A stretch of DNA of 64,000 bases from CAJINA01 sp964636125 (lineage in GTDB: Bacteria; Desulfobacterota; Desulfobacteria; Desulfobacterales; CAJINA01). The stretch lies in assembly GCA_964636125.1 (NCBI GenBank), contig CAZWPX010000005.1, positions 62,001-126,000 on the forward strand. Direction: 5' to 3'. Shown in pieces: positions 1-7,800 of the stretch (position 1 is the first letter of the stretch; each line of letters begins with the position of its first letter). The translations under genes and the position numbers were made by a program. The notes under the pieces are model-generated. The model was not told the origin of the DNA. It saw only the letters and a list, made by a program, of their open reading frames with translations, and did not search any database.

Positions 1-2
1 TT

Positions 3-422
3 ACCGATCTGGTGATGGCAAAAGTTAATGGCATGGAAGTGCTTAAAGTAGCCAAAGAGCTGTGGCCCGAGACCATGGGGATTGTCCTTACCGGGTTTGG
101 CGACATGACCACGGCCATTGAAGCGTTGCGCCTGGGGGTTGATGACTACCTTCTGAAACCCTGTAGCCCTGAAGAACTCGAATTGCGGGTGGGACGGTGT
201 TTTGAAAGATTGGAGTTGAATAGAAAAATAAAGTCTTACGAGAAAATTCTGCCCCTTTGCTGTGTCTGCAAAAGCATCCGGGATGACGCGGGCAGGGAGC
301 CCGGGACTGGAAAGTGGATGGTGCTGGAGGAGTATGTGTGGCAGAAGGCCGGCCTGGCGCCCTCGTCGACCTATTGCCCGGCGTGCGCCCAGAAAATGGA
401 TACTGAGGTTGACCAGCAGTAA
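3..422 (+). CDS. Response regulator receiver protein with Cys-rich C-terminal domain (5' end outside window)
   Basis: The reading frame is open from the first bases, so the start lies upstream. The visible part begins inside a CheY-like receiver domain. The Asp encoded at 6-8, in the context T-D-L-V-M, fits the phospho-acceptor. It is followed by the conserved VLTGFGD segment (Thr switch residue) and the LLKP motif with the invariant Lys. After a short helix comes a C-terminal module with the pattern CxxC-x-x-IRDD-x-G ... W ... E-x-Y ... CPxC, which looks metal-binding. The same module ends the PAS protein at 3116-3550. It ends 8 bases before the phosphoesterase gene, so the two are probably co-transcribed. 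The output of the pathway is not visible. Confidence 0.85.
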   Translation, partial: TDLVMAKVNGMEVLKVAKELWPETMGIVLTGFGDMTTAIEALRLGVDDYLLKPCSPEELELRVGRCFERLELNRKIKSYEKILPLCCVCKSIRDDAGREPGTGKWMVLEEYVWQKAGLAPSSTYCPACAQKMDTEVDQQ

Positions 423-430
423 TCCTTCCT

Positions 431-1021
431 ATGAGAATCCTCACCATATCCGATGTTGTGGTACCCGCTTTATACGGGGAATTTGAAGCGGATCGTTTCA
501 GAGACATCAACCTTGTCCTGGGGTGCGGCGATCTTCCACCGGAATACCTCGCATTTCTGGCAAACGCGCTTGAAGTGCCTCTCTACTATGTTCGCGGGAA
601 TCACGACCTACGCTATGAGCAAGGTTCGCCGGCTGGTTGTACTGATCTGCATAACAGGCTGCTGCGTATCAACGGCCTGAACATTCTGGGCCTTGAGGGC
701 TCACGCTGGTACAATGGCGGGCCGCTGCAATACACGGAAAGCCAGATGGCCGGCATTATCCGCCGACAGTGGTTTACGCTCTGGAGGAAAGGTGGCGCGG
801 ACATTATCATCACCCATGCCCCCCCGCGTTCGATCCATGATGAGGAGGACCTGTGCCACCGGGGATTCCGGGTGTACCTGAAGCTGATTAAAAAGTACCA
901 GCCGCGTTATTTCATTCACGGGCACATCCACCGGGATTTTTCTGAAAGTTCCGAAAGATTCACAACGATTGCCAATACTAGGGTGATGAACACATACGGT
1001 TATCATGTCATTGACATCTAA
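431..1021 (+). CDS. Metallophosphoesterase (calcineurin-like)
   Basis: A 196-residue calcineurin-like phosphoesterase, a dinuclear-metal hydrolase of phosphomono- or diesters; the substrate is unknown. Visible motifs: an N-terminal beta strand with Asp8, GCGD (residues 31-34), GNHD (56-59), an ITHAPP segment and a GHIH near residue 163. The first motif reads S-D-V rather than the usual D-x-H, so one metal ligand differs from the commonest form. The length is typical of small stand-alone members. The gene sits between a receiver protein and a ParB-like regulator and overlaps the latter by 17 bases, which suggests translational coupling and a shared regulatory role. There is no signal peptide, so it is cytoplasmic. 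Confidence 0.85.
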   Translation: MRILTISDVVVPALYGEFEADRFRDINLVLGCGDLPPEYLAFLANALEVPLYYVRGNHDLRYEQGSPAGCTDLHNRLLRINGLNILGLEGSRWYNGGPLQYTESQMAGIIRRQWFTLWRKGGADIIITHAPPRSIHDEEDLCHRGFRVYLKLIKKYQPRYFIHGHIHRDFSESSERFTTIANTRVMNTYGYHVIDI

Positions 1022-2099
1022 AATACTGAATCTCTTCGGCCGGCCGGCCACCGCGGGTGAGTCTGACGCGGAATGCCGGGATGCCAAATGCTTCAGCGCG
1101 GACCAGGCCCGTGAAGCTGCTTTTGACACGGTGCAAAGGGGCATTAAGACGATACCGCTTGACCAGATTGTCGGCAGTGTAGGCCGTTACCAGGATTTTG
1201 ACGGCCGATTTCGGCTGAAACACCACCTGCCTTTGGAAAAGCTGCAGCGTATCAAGCAGGCCATGCGGGAGGGTAAACCACTGCCGCCCGTCAAACTTTA
1301 CCAGATCAAGGAAGGGTATTATGCCCTCGATGGCAATCATCGCATTGCCGCAGCCAAGGAACTTGGCCACGATGAGATCTGCGCCAGGATCGTGGAGTTT
1401 ATCCCATCAAAGAATACACTTGAAAATGTCTTGTACCGTGAACGGTCTGCTTTTCGGGAAGCATTCGGGCTTGCGGATGACCTAAAGCTAACCGAATTGG
1501 GACAGTATGCACAACTTGAAAAACAGATAGAAACCCACCGGGAGTACATGACATCTGAAGGATCAAGACCTGTTTCTACCACAGTGGCTGCGAAAGACTG
1601 GTATGCAACCATCTACAAGCCGCTCAGTGCTATTATCCAGCGCGGCCGGCTGCTCGAAGTCTTTCCGGACAGAACCCTTGCGGATCTTTACGTCTATATT
1701 TCCGTTCATCAGTGGGAAGACAGGGGCCGGCGCAGGTACGGGATCGGTCTGGATAAACTGATTCCCGGCGACATGGAGGCTTTCAGGGAAAAAATGGCCA
1801 AATTCAAAGAAGTGGATTACCCGGAAATGAAGCGGGGCATTACGGCCTTTATCCAACTACTGGTTCAGGCCCGCAAAGAGGACCGGATCATAGAGAAATT
1901 GTTCGAACTGGATGAAGTCAGGGAGATCCACTCCGTGCACGGTGAGATTGATATCCTTGTGAAGATCGAGTTGACCCGTGATCTTTTGATATCGGATGCG
2001 GAAACAATCGGCCAGTTTGTGCACGAGAAGATCAGGCAGATGTCCGGTATTAACAGCACCAAGACGCTGATCCCTGGGTTCTCAAAGGTAAAACCCTGA
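1005..2099 (+). CDS. ParB/Srx-like nuclease-domain protein with C-terminal Lrp/AsnC-type sensory domain
   Basis: A protein of 364 residues that appears to be a fusion. Residues about 45-135 look like a ParB N-terminal domain (IPLDQIVGSVGRYQDF ... YALDGNHRIAAAKELG), the fold used by ParB CTPases and some regulators. The middle (about 150-290) has a FPDRTLADLYVYISVHQW segment resembling DUF4032-type proteins. The last 65 residues (VHGEIDILVKIEL ... FVHEKIRQMSGINSTKTLIPG) fit the RAM ligand-binding domain of Lrp/AsnC regulators. No helix-turn-helix is obvious. The start overlaps the phosphoesterase gene by 17 bases. I infer a sensor or regulator, possibly binding small molecules through the RAM domain. 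Domain calls are by eye. Confidence 0.75.
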   Translation: MSLTSKILNLFGRPATAGESDAECRDAKCFSADQAREAAFDTVQRGIKTIPLDQIVGSVGRYQDFDGRFRLKHHLPLEKLQRIKQAMREGKPLPPVKLYQIKEGYYALDGNHRIAAAKELGHDEICARIVEFIPSKNTLENVLYRERSAFREAFGLADDLKLTELGQYAQLEKQIETHREYMTSEGSRPVSTTVAAKDWYATIYKPLSAIIQRGRLLEVFPDRTLADLYVYISVHQWEDRGRRRYGIGLDKLIPGDMEAFREKMAKFKEVDYPEMKRGITAFIQLLVQARKEDRIIEKLFELDEVREIHSVHGEIDILVKIELTRDLLISDAETIGQFVHEKIRQMSGINSTKTLIPGFSKVKP

Positions 2100-2133
2100 T
2101 CTATGCTCACGATTGACAGCTTGGGAGTGGCGA

Positions 2134-2475
2134 CTACCTCGGTTTGCGCAGACGTCCATTCTTCATGGCGTCGGCGTAGCGCATTTGCAGGTACCGGGCG
2201 GAATGTTTGGCGTTGTCCAGAAAGACTCTTACGCGTTCGGGAGCCGTTCCCGACGGGGTTCGTATCAGCCTTTTCTGCTTTTCGGCAAGCGTAGCCAGCC
2301 GGGCGACCTGCTGGTGATTGGAAAGGGGCAGCCTTTCAAGGACATTGCCGATTTCGGTATTTATGCGGCGCAGTTCGCTGGCCAGTTTCTCAATGTTGCC
2401 ATGGCTGGTTTGTTTGTGCGACTCACTCAATATAGGCCCTGTTCTCTTTTCTGCCAGTCCGATCCAGATTTTCAA
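2134..2475 (-). CDS. Hypothetical protein, helical and basic
   Basis: A 113-residue reading frame starting with TTG. It is predicted to be mostly helical, with a coiled-coil-like stretch (IEKLASELRRINTEIGNVLE) followed by a basic C-terminus. I recognise no family. The opposite strand also has a long open frame here, but that frame runs through an intergenic palindrome half and has an unprotein-like composition, so I prefer the minus strand. The ribosome binding site is weak and the start uncertain. The gene would be convergent with the ParB-like gene. Confidence 0.4.
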   Translation of the reverse strand: MKIWIGLAEKRTGPILSESHKQTSHGNIEKLASELRRINTEIGNVLERLPLSNHQQVARLATLAEKQKRLIRTPSGTAPERVRVFLDNAKHSARYLQMRYADAMKNGRLRKPR

Positions 2476-2633
2476 AATCTTACCATATACTCGAAGACAG
2501 TCTGGATGATCGAAAAGATTTTGTCAATAGACGGATTGCATCTTTTTACAAAGAAACCACCTGAACTTATTAGATTTCCTGCAACGTTGGGGTTTACTTG
2601 TCTCAAACGGTACCTTCTAAAGATCTCTCTTGG

Positions 2634-2655
2634 GGGAGCGGCATCCTGCCGCGGA
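2634..2655. repeat. Half copy of the GGGAGCGGCAT palindrome
   Basis: A 22-base block that matches one arm of the perfect palindrome at 22163-22229 at 20 of 22 positions. The second arm is missing here. It is probably a solitary or decayed copy of a dispersed REP-like element. Confidence 0.6.
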
Positions 2656-3079
2656 AGCTTGGATGGTGCTCGCATATATTGAAGGTCCGCATCTTTTTAC
2701 TATATTATGGACACAACGCAACAAATACAGAAAATAGATTTGCCAGTTCACACCCCTTCCTGCCTGTATTCGATGCAATTACACTGATCAGATCACAACT
2801 TAAAAAAACATTCGCACAGCGAGACGCTGTAGAGAAAGCGCTGAGGGAAAGCGAGGCAAAATACAAAGAACTGGTGGTAAATGCCAACAGTGCCATTATC
2901 AGATGGGATAGACAGGGCTGTATCACATTTTTCAATGAGTTTGCCGAAGAAACGTTTGGTTATAAAAAGGTGGATATCATCGGCAAACCGATGATTGGTA
3001 CAATCGTCCATGAAGAAAATGCTACTAAAGTCGATATTATGGATATCTATACCAAACCCAATAAGTATATATTCATGGT

Positions 3080-3086
3080 AAAAAAA
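3080..3086 (+). other. A7 slippery run at the break in the PAS gene
   Basis: Seven consecutive A residues, phased in the upstream frame as A-AAA-AAA, which is the canonical X-XXY-YYZ arrangement for -1 ribosomal slippage. The zero-frame stop follows at 3090-3092, and the -1 frame continues the PAS domain without loss of conserved residues. It may be a real recoding site, a transcriptional slippage site, a mutation or a sequencing error. Confidence 0.5.
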
Positions 3087-3115
3087 GTATAACGCCCAAT
3101 GGTAAGGTTATCTGG

Positions 3116-3550
3116 ATGGCCTGGACCAATAAGGTAATAGATAGCGATATCGGGAAAGAGTTCGAAATACTAAGCATTGGCAGCGATATTACCAAACAAA
3201 AAGTTGCTGAAGATAAGCTTGATGAATATCGCCTTCACTTGGAAAACTTGGTGGAACAAAGAACGACTGAACTCAGTGAGAGTAATGAAAAGCTTCATCA
3301 AGAAGCTATTAGGCGGAAAAACACCATCAGAGAGTTACAACAGGCGCTCGGTGAAGTAAAAACATTGCAAGGCATTTTACCGATTTGTGCTCAATGTAAA
3401 AAAATCAGGGACGACAAGGGATATTGGCAACAAGTTGAGAAATATATTCAAGATCGATCAAATGCTGAGTTCAGTCATGGACTTTGCAAAGATTGCTTAG
3501 ATGAATTATATGGGGGACAGGACTGGTATCAGAAGAGAGGAAAAAAATAA
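3116..3550 (+). CDS. PAS-domain signalling protein, 3' part with Cys-rich C-terminal domain
   Basis: Continuation of the broken PAS protein in the -1 frame; coding sense can be traced back to about 3083. It contains the end of the PAS fold (SIGSDITKQKVAED), a long coiled coil (HLENLVEQRTTELSESNEKL) typical of the linker between PAS and output domains, and a C-terminal module ILPICAQCKKIRDDKGYWQQ ... SHGLCKDCLDELYG. That module has two Cys pairs plus a His and matches the end of the receiver protein at 3-422, so both may feed one pathway or bind one metal. No enzymatic output domain is present. If the frameshift is real and unrecoded, this half is not translated as part of the intact sensor. 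Confidence 0.65.
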   Translation: MAWTNKVIDSDIGKEFEILSIGSDITKQKVAEDKLDEYRLHLENLVEQRTTELSESNEKLHQEAIRRKNTIRELQQALGEVKTLQGILPICAQCKKIRDDKGYWQQVEKYIQDRSNAEFSHGLCKDCLDELYGGQDWYQKRGKK

Positions 3551-3732
3551 ATTGTGCCCTGTAAGCTAATTGGTTTAGTGGCAAGTTCTACGAAACTCAC
3601 TCGGACACTTTTCTATTTCAATAGCTTGTGCTTTTAATTCACACCGACTATAATCCCACCCTATCGCGAAGTACTTAGCATTAAATTTGTTTTGCGATTC
3701 CTGATAACAGATCAGTACTTTCACTCAACTTC

Positions 3733-4239
3733 ATGGGAATGAACCTTAAATCATCGAAGATTAATGCCAGACCCACCGCAACTGAAAGCTTGCCTAAAAA
3801 AATCATATTGGAAGGCGCTATTGTGAATAAACACGGTGGTAGCGACAATTCAACTGCGCTAATGGTTGCTGCGTTCCAAGGTCATTTAGACATAGTGGAG
3901 ATACTGGCAAACAAAGGTGCGAAGATCAATGCTTTTGATAAAGATGGTATTTCAGCATTAGGTTTTGCCGCCTTTCGAGGTCACTGTGACATACTCCGGG
4001 GGCTATTATCCTCAAGGGCAAACATCAATGATAGCAGCAATGACGGCCACACACCGTTGATGATGGCCGCATATAATGGCAAGATAGATGCCGTGAAACT
4101 GCTGCTTATGAATGGTGCCAGCATAAACATCAGAAGTATTAGAGGAAAAACTGCTGCAGATTATGCGAAGGAAATGGAGCATTTTCAAGTAGCTGCGTTG
4201 ACCTCGAGGAAAGAAAGTGAAGCTTCCTCTGACGATTAG
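3733..4239 (+). CDS. Ankyrin repeat protein
   Basis: A protein of 168 residues made almost entirely of ankyrin repeats, which mediate protein-protein binding. Three to four repeats are visible: TALMVAAFQGHLDIVEILAN, ISALGFAAFRGHCDILRGLL, TPLMMAAYNGKIDAVKLLLM and a final partial one starting KTAADYAKEM. There is no signal peptide or transmembrane segment, so it is probably cytoplasmic. The start codon is ATG and the ribosome binding site is weak. The gene is AT-rich compared with the genes beyond 12 kb, as is the whole stretch 2.5-4.9 kb, which hints at separate ancestry. The partner is unknown. Confidence 0.85.
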   Translation: MGMNLKSSKINARPTATESLPKKIILEGAIVNKHGGSDNSTALMVAAFQGHLDIVEILANKGAKINAFDKDGISALGFAAFRGHCDILRGLLSSRANINDSSNDGHTPLMMAAYNGKIDAVKLLLMNGASINIRSIRGKTAADYAKEMEHFQVAALTSRKESEASSDD

Positions 4240-4293
4240 AAGACGGCGATAACGGTTATGAGACACAACACGATGTAATCTTATAATATACTT

Positions 4294-4345
4294 AAATCCG
4301 AGTCCCTCTCAAATTTGAGATTACCATTTTATATCACTCGGATTT
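4294..4345 (+). terminator. Possible terminator after the ankyrin gene
   Basis: A 10-base perfect inverted repeat, AAATCCGAGT (4294-4303) and its complement (4336-4345), with a long AT-rich loop and a T-rich tail (TTTTGTGTTTTCT). The loop of about 32 bases is longer than usual, so the call is tentative. Confidence 0.4.
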
Positions 4346-4380
4346 TGTGTTTTCTGCTTTTTTATTTAGCACGTCTATTC

Positions 4381-4409
4381 TTGACTAATAATTAACATAA
4401 TTGTATGAT
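4381..4409 (+). promoter_or_regulatory. Sigma70-like promoter for the riboswitch/exoprotein transcript
   Basis: TTGACT at 4381-4386, a 17-base spacer, and TATGAT at 4404-4409. Five of six consensus bases match in each box with ideal spacing. Transcription would start near 4416, giving a leader of about 460 bases that carries the short reading frame at 4541 and the GEMM riboswitch. Confidence 0.65.
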
Positions 4410-4540
4410 ATTACTGGTATGTACACTTAACTAATTGAATTTGCACGATATTTACGCACAAATAGTAGAAGCGGGAAACAATTTTAAACTGGAACGTACT
4501 ATCTATGATCTGATGTGTTTAACCTTCGACAGAAGGAGAT

Positions 4541-4588
4541 ATGCGCATGAGAAAACATCTCAAAATGATCCAGCCTTACTCTCAATAG
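4541..4588 (+). CDS. Possible 15-codon leader peptide
   Basis: A short reading frame (MRMRKHLKMIQPYSQ) preceded by a strong Shine-Dalgarno, AAGGAG, at 4533-4538. It ends just before a hairpin (CTCTCAA at 4579-4585 with TTGAGAG at 4603-4609) and the riboswitch. The ribosome site is better than that of the large gene downstream. It may be a leader peptide or the remnant of a lost gene. No homology is recognised. Confidence 0.3.
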   Translation: MRMRKHLKMIQPYSQ

Positions 4589-4614
4589 GTTTTTTTGCCC
4601 TGTTGAGAGCGCCA

Positions 4615-4736
4615 AATTTTATCTCATAGCCAAACCCATCGTGAGATGGGGACGGAAAGCCACGGGTCTCAATAGCTGTTTCTGACCTTGACTTAAAAAC
4701 CTATTCTCCATTTAACAAGAAAGCCGAGCTACCGAG
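4615..4736 (+). ncRNA. Cyclic di-GMP-I (GEMM) riboswitch aptamer
   Basis: The core matches the GEMM-I consensus: AGCCAAACC, a hairpin CCATC-GTGA-GATGG with a GNRA tetraloop (4637-4650), then GGGACGGAAAGCCACGGG (4649-4666). A variable second stem follows, and the conserved 3' strand AAGCCGAGCTACCG lies at 4721-4734. This family binds cyclic di-GMP. The 3' strand is also the left arm of a terminator (4721-4779), so ligand binding should prevent termination. It sits 140 bases before the large secreted protein gene, so expression of that protein is probably raised by cyclic di-GMP. The boundaries are approximate. Confidence 0.85.
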
Positions 4737-4779
4737 TGTGACATCGTTAACGTCGCAGCAAGGGAGGTTCGGCTTTTTT
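4721..4779 (+). terminator. Riboswitch-controlled terminator (expression platform)
   Basis: AAGCCGAGCTACC (4721-4733) can pair with GGGAGGTTCGGCTT (4762-4775), followed by six T. A smaller inner hairpin centred on CGTTAACG (4746-4753) lies in the loop. The left arm is the 3' strand of the GEMM aptamer, so the two folds exclude each other. Confidence 0.7.
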
Positions 4780-4877
4780 ATTTCGAACCGAAACATATGA
4801 TTTATAAGTGTAAGAAAATATCGGTTCAGGTGTCTTTAACAGATAGGTACATCACTTTGATAAATTAGGGTGATAGA

Positions 4878-7800
4878 ATGAGTGATACGAATAGATTAAG
4901 TGCTTTAAGCAAACCTTTGTGGTTTGCGACGCTTGTGTGTTCATTACTCCTGTGGAGATCACAAGAAATAGGAGCAGTAGTCACCCTGGACAGCCTCCTT
5001 GTAGACAGTTCTGGATACACCCTCCTGGAAAATACGACCGTGACCGGCGATGTGACCGCAAATGGCGGCATCCTTGATATCAACGGCTACACCTTGACCG
5101 TAAACGGCAACCTGAACATTACCGGTTACGATAGTCGCCTGAAGATGGTGAATTCGGCGGATGTGGTGGAGGTATTGGGTAATGCGACTTTCAATGGGGC
5201 TTCCACAATAGACGAAACTACAGAATACTTGAGCGCCGGTGTTTTGTGGGTGGGAGGAGATTTTTCACAGCAGGGATCTTATTATTCGGAAAGCAATCAG
5301 CCCAGAAATTCAAATAACAAAAATTCCTTTACTGCCACCGGCACCCACAAAGTTATCTTAAACGGCAGCGGTCCCCAGACGGTCAGCTTTGCTTCGACTG
5401 CATCAGTAAATTCACGTTTTCAGAACCTTGAGATCAATAAGCAAGGCCTAATGGTGACCCTCCTTTCAGATGATGGTGAAACCATAACTGAAAATTTTTC
5501 CCTTGAGGGTTCTTGGGGGATCAGCCCCTTGGCGTATGAAGGGAGCGGATCCTGGGCCGACAGTCCGGCCGGAAACTATGCGGACAATGTTGATTCGTCT
5601 TTAACCAGCAAAACACTTGACCTTACAGGCGCCCAGGGAGCCTATTTGACCTTCCGGCATCGCTATGACATGGAGCAAAATGAGGATTATTGCAGGGTTG
5701 AGGTGTCCGATGACAACGGCAGCAACTGGGTCGAAGTCGACAGTTTTACCGGACAACAGAGCACGTGGCAGGCAAGGCTCATAGACCTTTCCAACTACGA
5801 CGGTCAGGCCACGGTAAAGATTCGTTTTCGCCTTATTTCCGACCAGATTACCAATGCCGAGGGGTGGTATATAGACAAGATTAGAGTCCTGGCCGGCCCC
5901 ACAATCCGTTTCACAGGCAACGCATACGTTGCCGGCCAATGGACGTTGCAAAACGACCAGACAATCAAGGGTGATATTACGATTTTCGGTGGCTCCACCG
6001 ATATGAACGGCTACGCGCTTACAGCGGACGGTGATTGGAATGTGAATGAAACGGCCCTAAATCTGAATATGGGATCTTTAACTGTTTTTAACCTGAGCAT
6101 ATTTTCAGATAGTTCCCTTGATGTTAACGGCGGCAGTCTGACTGTGGGGGGCAATGTAACCGTCAACGGTACGTTCGACCTGAGCGGAACGAGTCTGACA
6201 ATACCTGGCAATCTGATAATCAACGGACTTTTTGATGTCAATGGCGGTAACGTATNNNNNNNNNNNNNNNNNNNNNNNNNNNNNNNNNNNNNNNNNNNNN
6301 NNNNNNNNNNNNNNNNNNNNNNNNNNNNNNNNNNNNNNNNNNNNNNNNNNNNNNNAAATTTTCTGGCTTCCGGGACACACAGGGTGGTTCTCGATGGCGA
6401 CTCCCAGCAGGTGGTATCATTTAGCCGCCCCGGGGATTCTTATTTTCAAGACCTGGAGATCACAAATAAATCAACCGAAGGGGTTACATTTACATCACCT
6501 CTGAATGTAGCCGGTACGTTTATTTACGATCCGGCAACCAATCTGGATTTTCCGGGTGTCAGCAGTTTTGGGATGACGCTGCTGCATGACGTGTCGGTCA
6601 CCGGTGCTCTTACGGTGGACGGGCCGCTGGCTCTGGCCGGAAAGACTTTAACGGTTACCGGTGATCTGACCGTCAATTCGGGTGATTCCCTTGACGTTAA
6701 CGGCGGCAGTTTGAATGTGGGCGGCAATGTAACCGTCAACGGTACGTTCGACCTGAGCGGAACGAGTCTGACGATACCTGGCAATCTGATAATCAACGGA
6801 CTTTTTGATGTCAATGGCGGTAACGTATCGATTGGCGGTGATCTGACAATATCCGGTGGCGTTGCGAATTTACAGATGGTGAATACTGAGGATGTGGTAG
6901 CGGTGGCCGGCAGTGCTTTGTTCTATGGTGGTGACACCACCCTCTATTTAACGGCCGGGACCCTGAAGGTGGGGGGTAATTTTACTCAGCAAAATTATAA
7001 TGCAGTCTACAAAAATTTTCTGGCTTCCGGGACACACAGGGTGGTTCTCGATGGCGACTCCCAGCAGACGGTATCATTTGACAGCCCCGGGGATTCGCAT
7101 TTTGCTTACCTGGAGATCAACAACACTTCTGATGAAGGGGTTGTCTTTGAGCCGGCAAGACAGATCTTTGCCTTGGATGGCTTAATTCTCACCACCACAA
7201 ATTTTTCAGGACTTGATCAGTCTCCCAGCATCACTTCTCTGCTGGAAACAACAACCTGGTATCGGGATCTTCCCAACATGTACCAGTTGGAGGCATTCGA
7301 TCCTGATCTCCTGGATCCAATTTTTGGGGAGGAAATCCAATTTTCTGTAGATGCCGAGAGTGCAGCCAGCGGTGTAATAATCACCAATGAAGGCCTTCTT
7401 TATTGGATACCCGGCATGGAACAGACGGGTGAGTATGCGATTACTGTCATTGTTACCGATAAAGCCGGTGCTCAAGGGAAACAGACGTTTATCGTAAACG
7501 TTACCATTCCTTTGTTTGAAAGCCCGGATAATGACTCCACCGTTCAGTCTACACCCATACCGTTTGCGAGTAAAATGTTGAAAGCAGATCTGACCCTGCC
7601 GGAAGGCGGCAGCGGCGATGTCGATTTCTACAAGATTACCCTAACGGAAAACCGGCAGATCAAAGTATCGATAATTACCCTGGGGGCCAACACTTATCTT
7701 CTGGAAATTCTGGACAGCCAGGAAATGCACCTTGGCACACTGGAACTTTCCGGCAGCAGTGACTGGCCTTTGGAGAAATTCGTAAACGTGGGTCTTTCCG

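Larger units (their letters stand above)
2598..3092 (+). pseudogene. PAS-domain signalling protein, 5' part before a -1 frameshift
   Basis: The first half of a PAS sensor protein. Clear homology begins near nucleotide 2770 with a helical linker (QRDAVEKALRESEAKYKELV), followed by a PAS core (NANSAIIRWDRQGCITFFNE ... FGYKKVDIIGKPM). The frame then hits TAA at 3090-3092 just after a run of seven A. The PAS domain resumes in the -1 frame with ITPNGKVIWMAWTNK and continues to 3550. The first 50 or so codons overlap an intergenic palindrome half and look non-coding, so the true start is probably downstream of 2660 or was lost. No histidine kinase or GGDEF domain follows. The region is noticeably AT-richer than its surroundings. 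Confidence 0.6.

Noticed and set aside
2113..2682. A 189-codon plus-strand frame after the ParB-like gene
   Set aside because: It runs through a half copy of an intergenic palindrome, overlaps a more protein-like minus-strand frame, and shows no recognisable motifs.
4435..4629. 64-codon frame over the leader of the exoprotein gene
   Set aside because: It starts with TTG without a ribosome site and runs into the riboswitch region; the short frame at 4541 has the better site.
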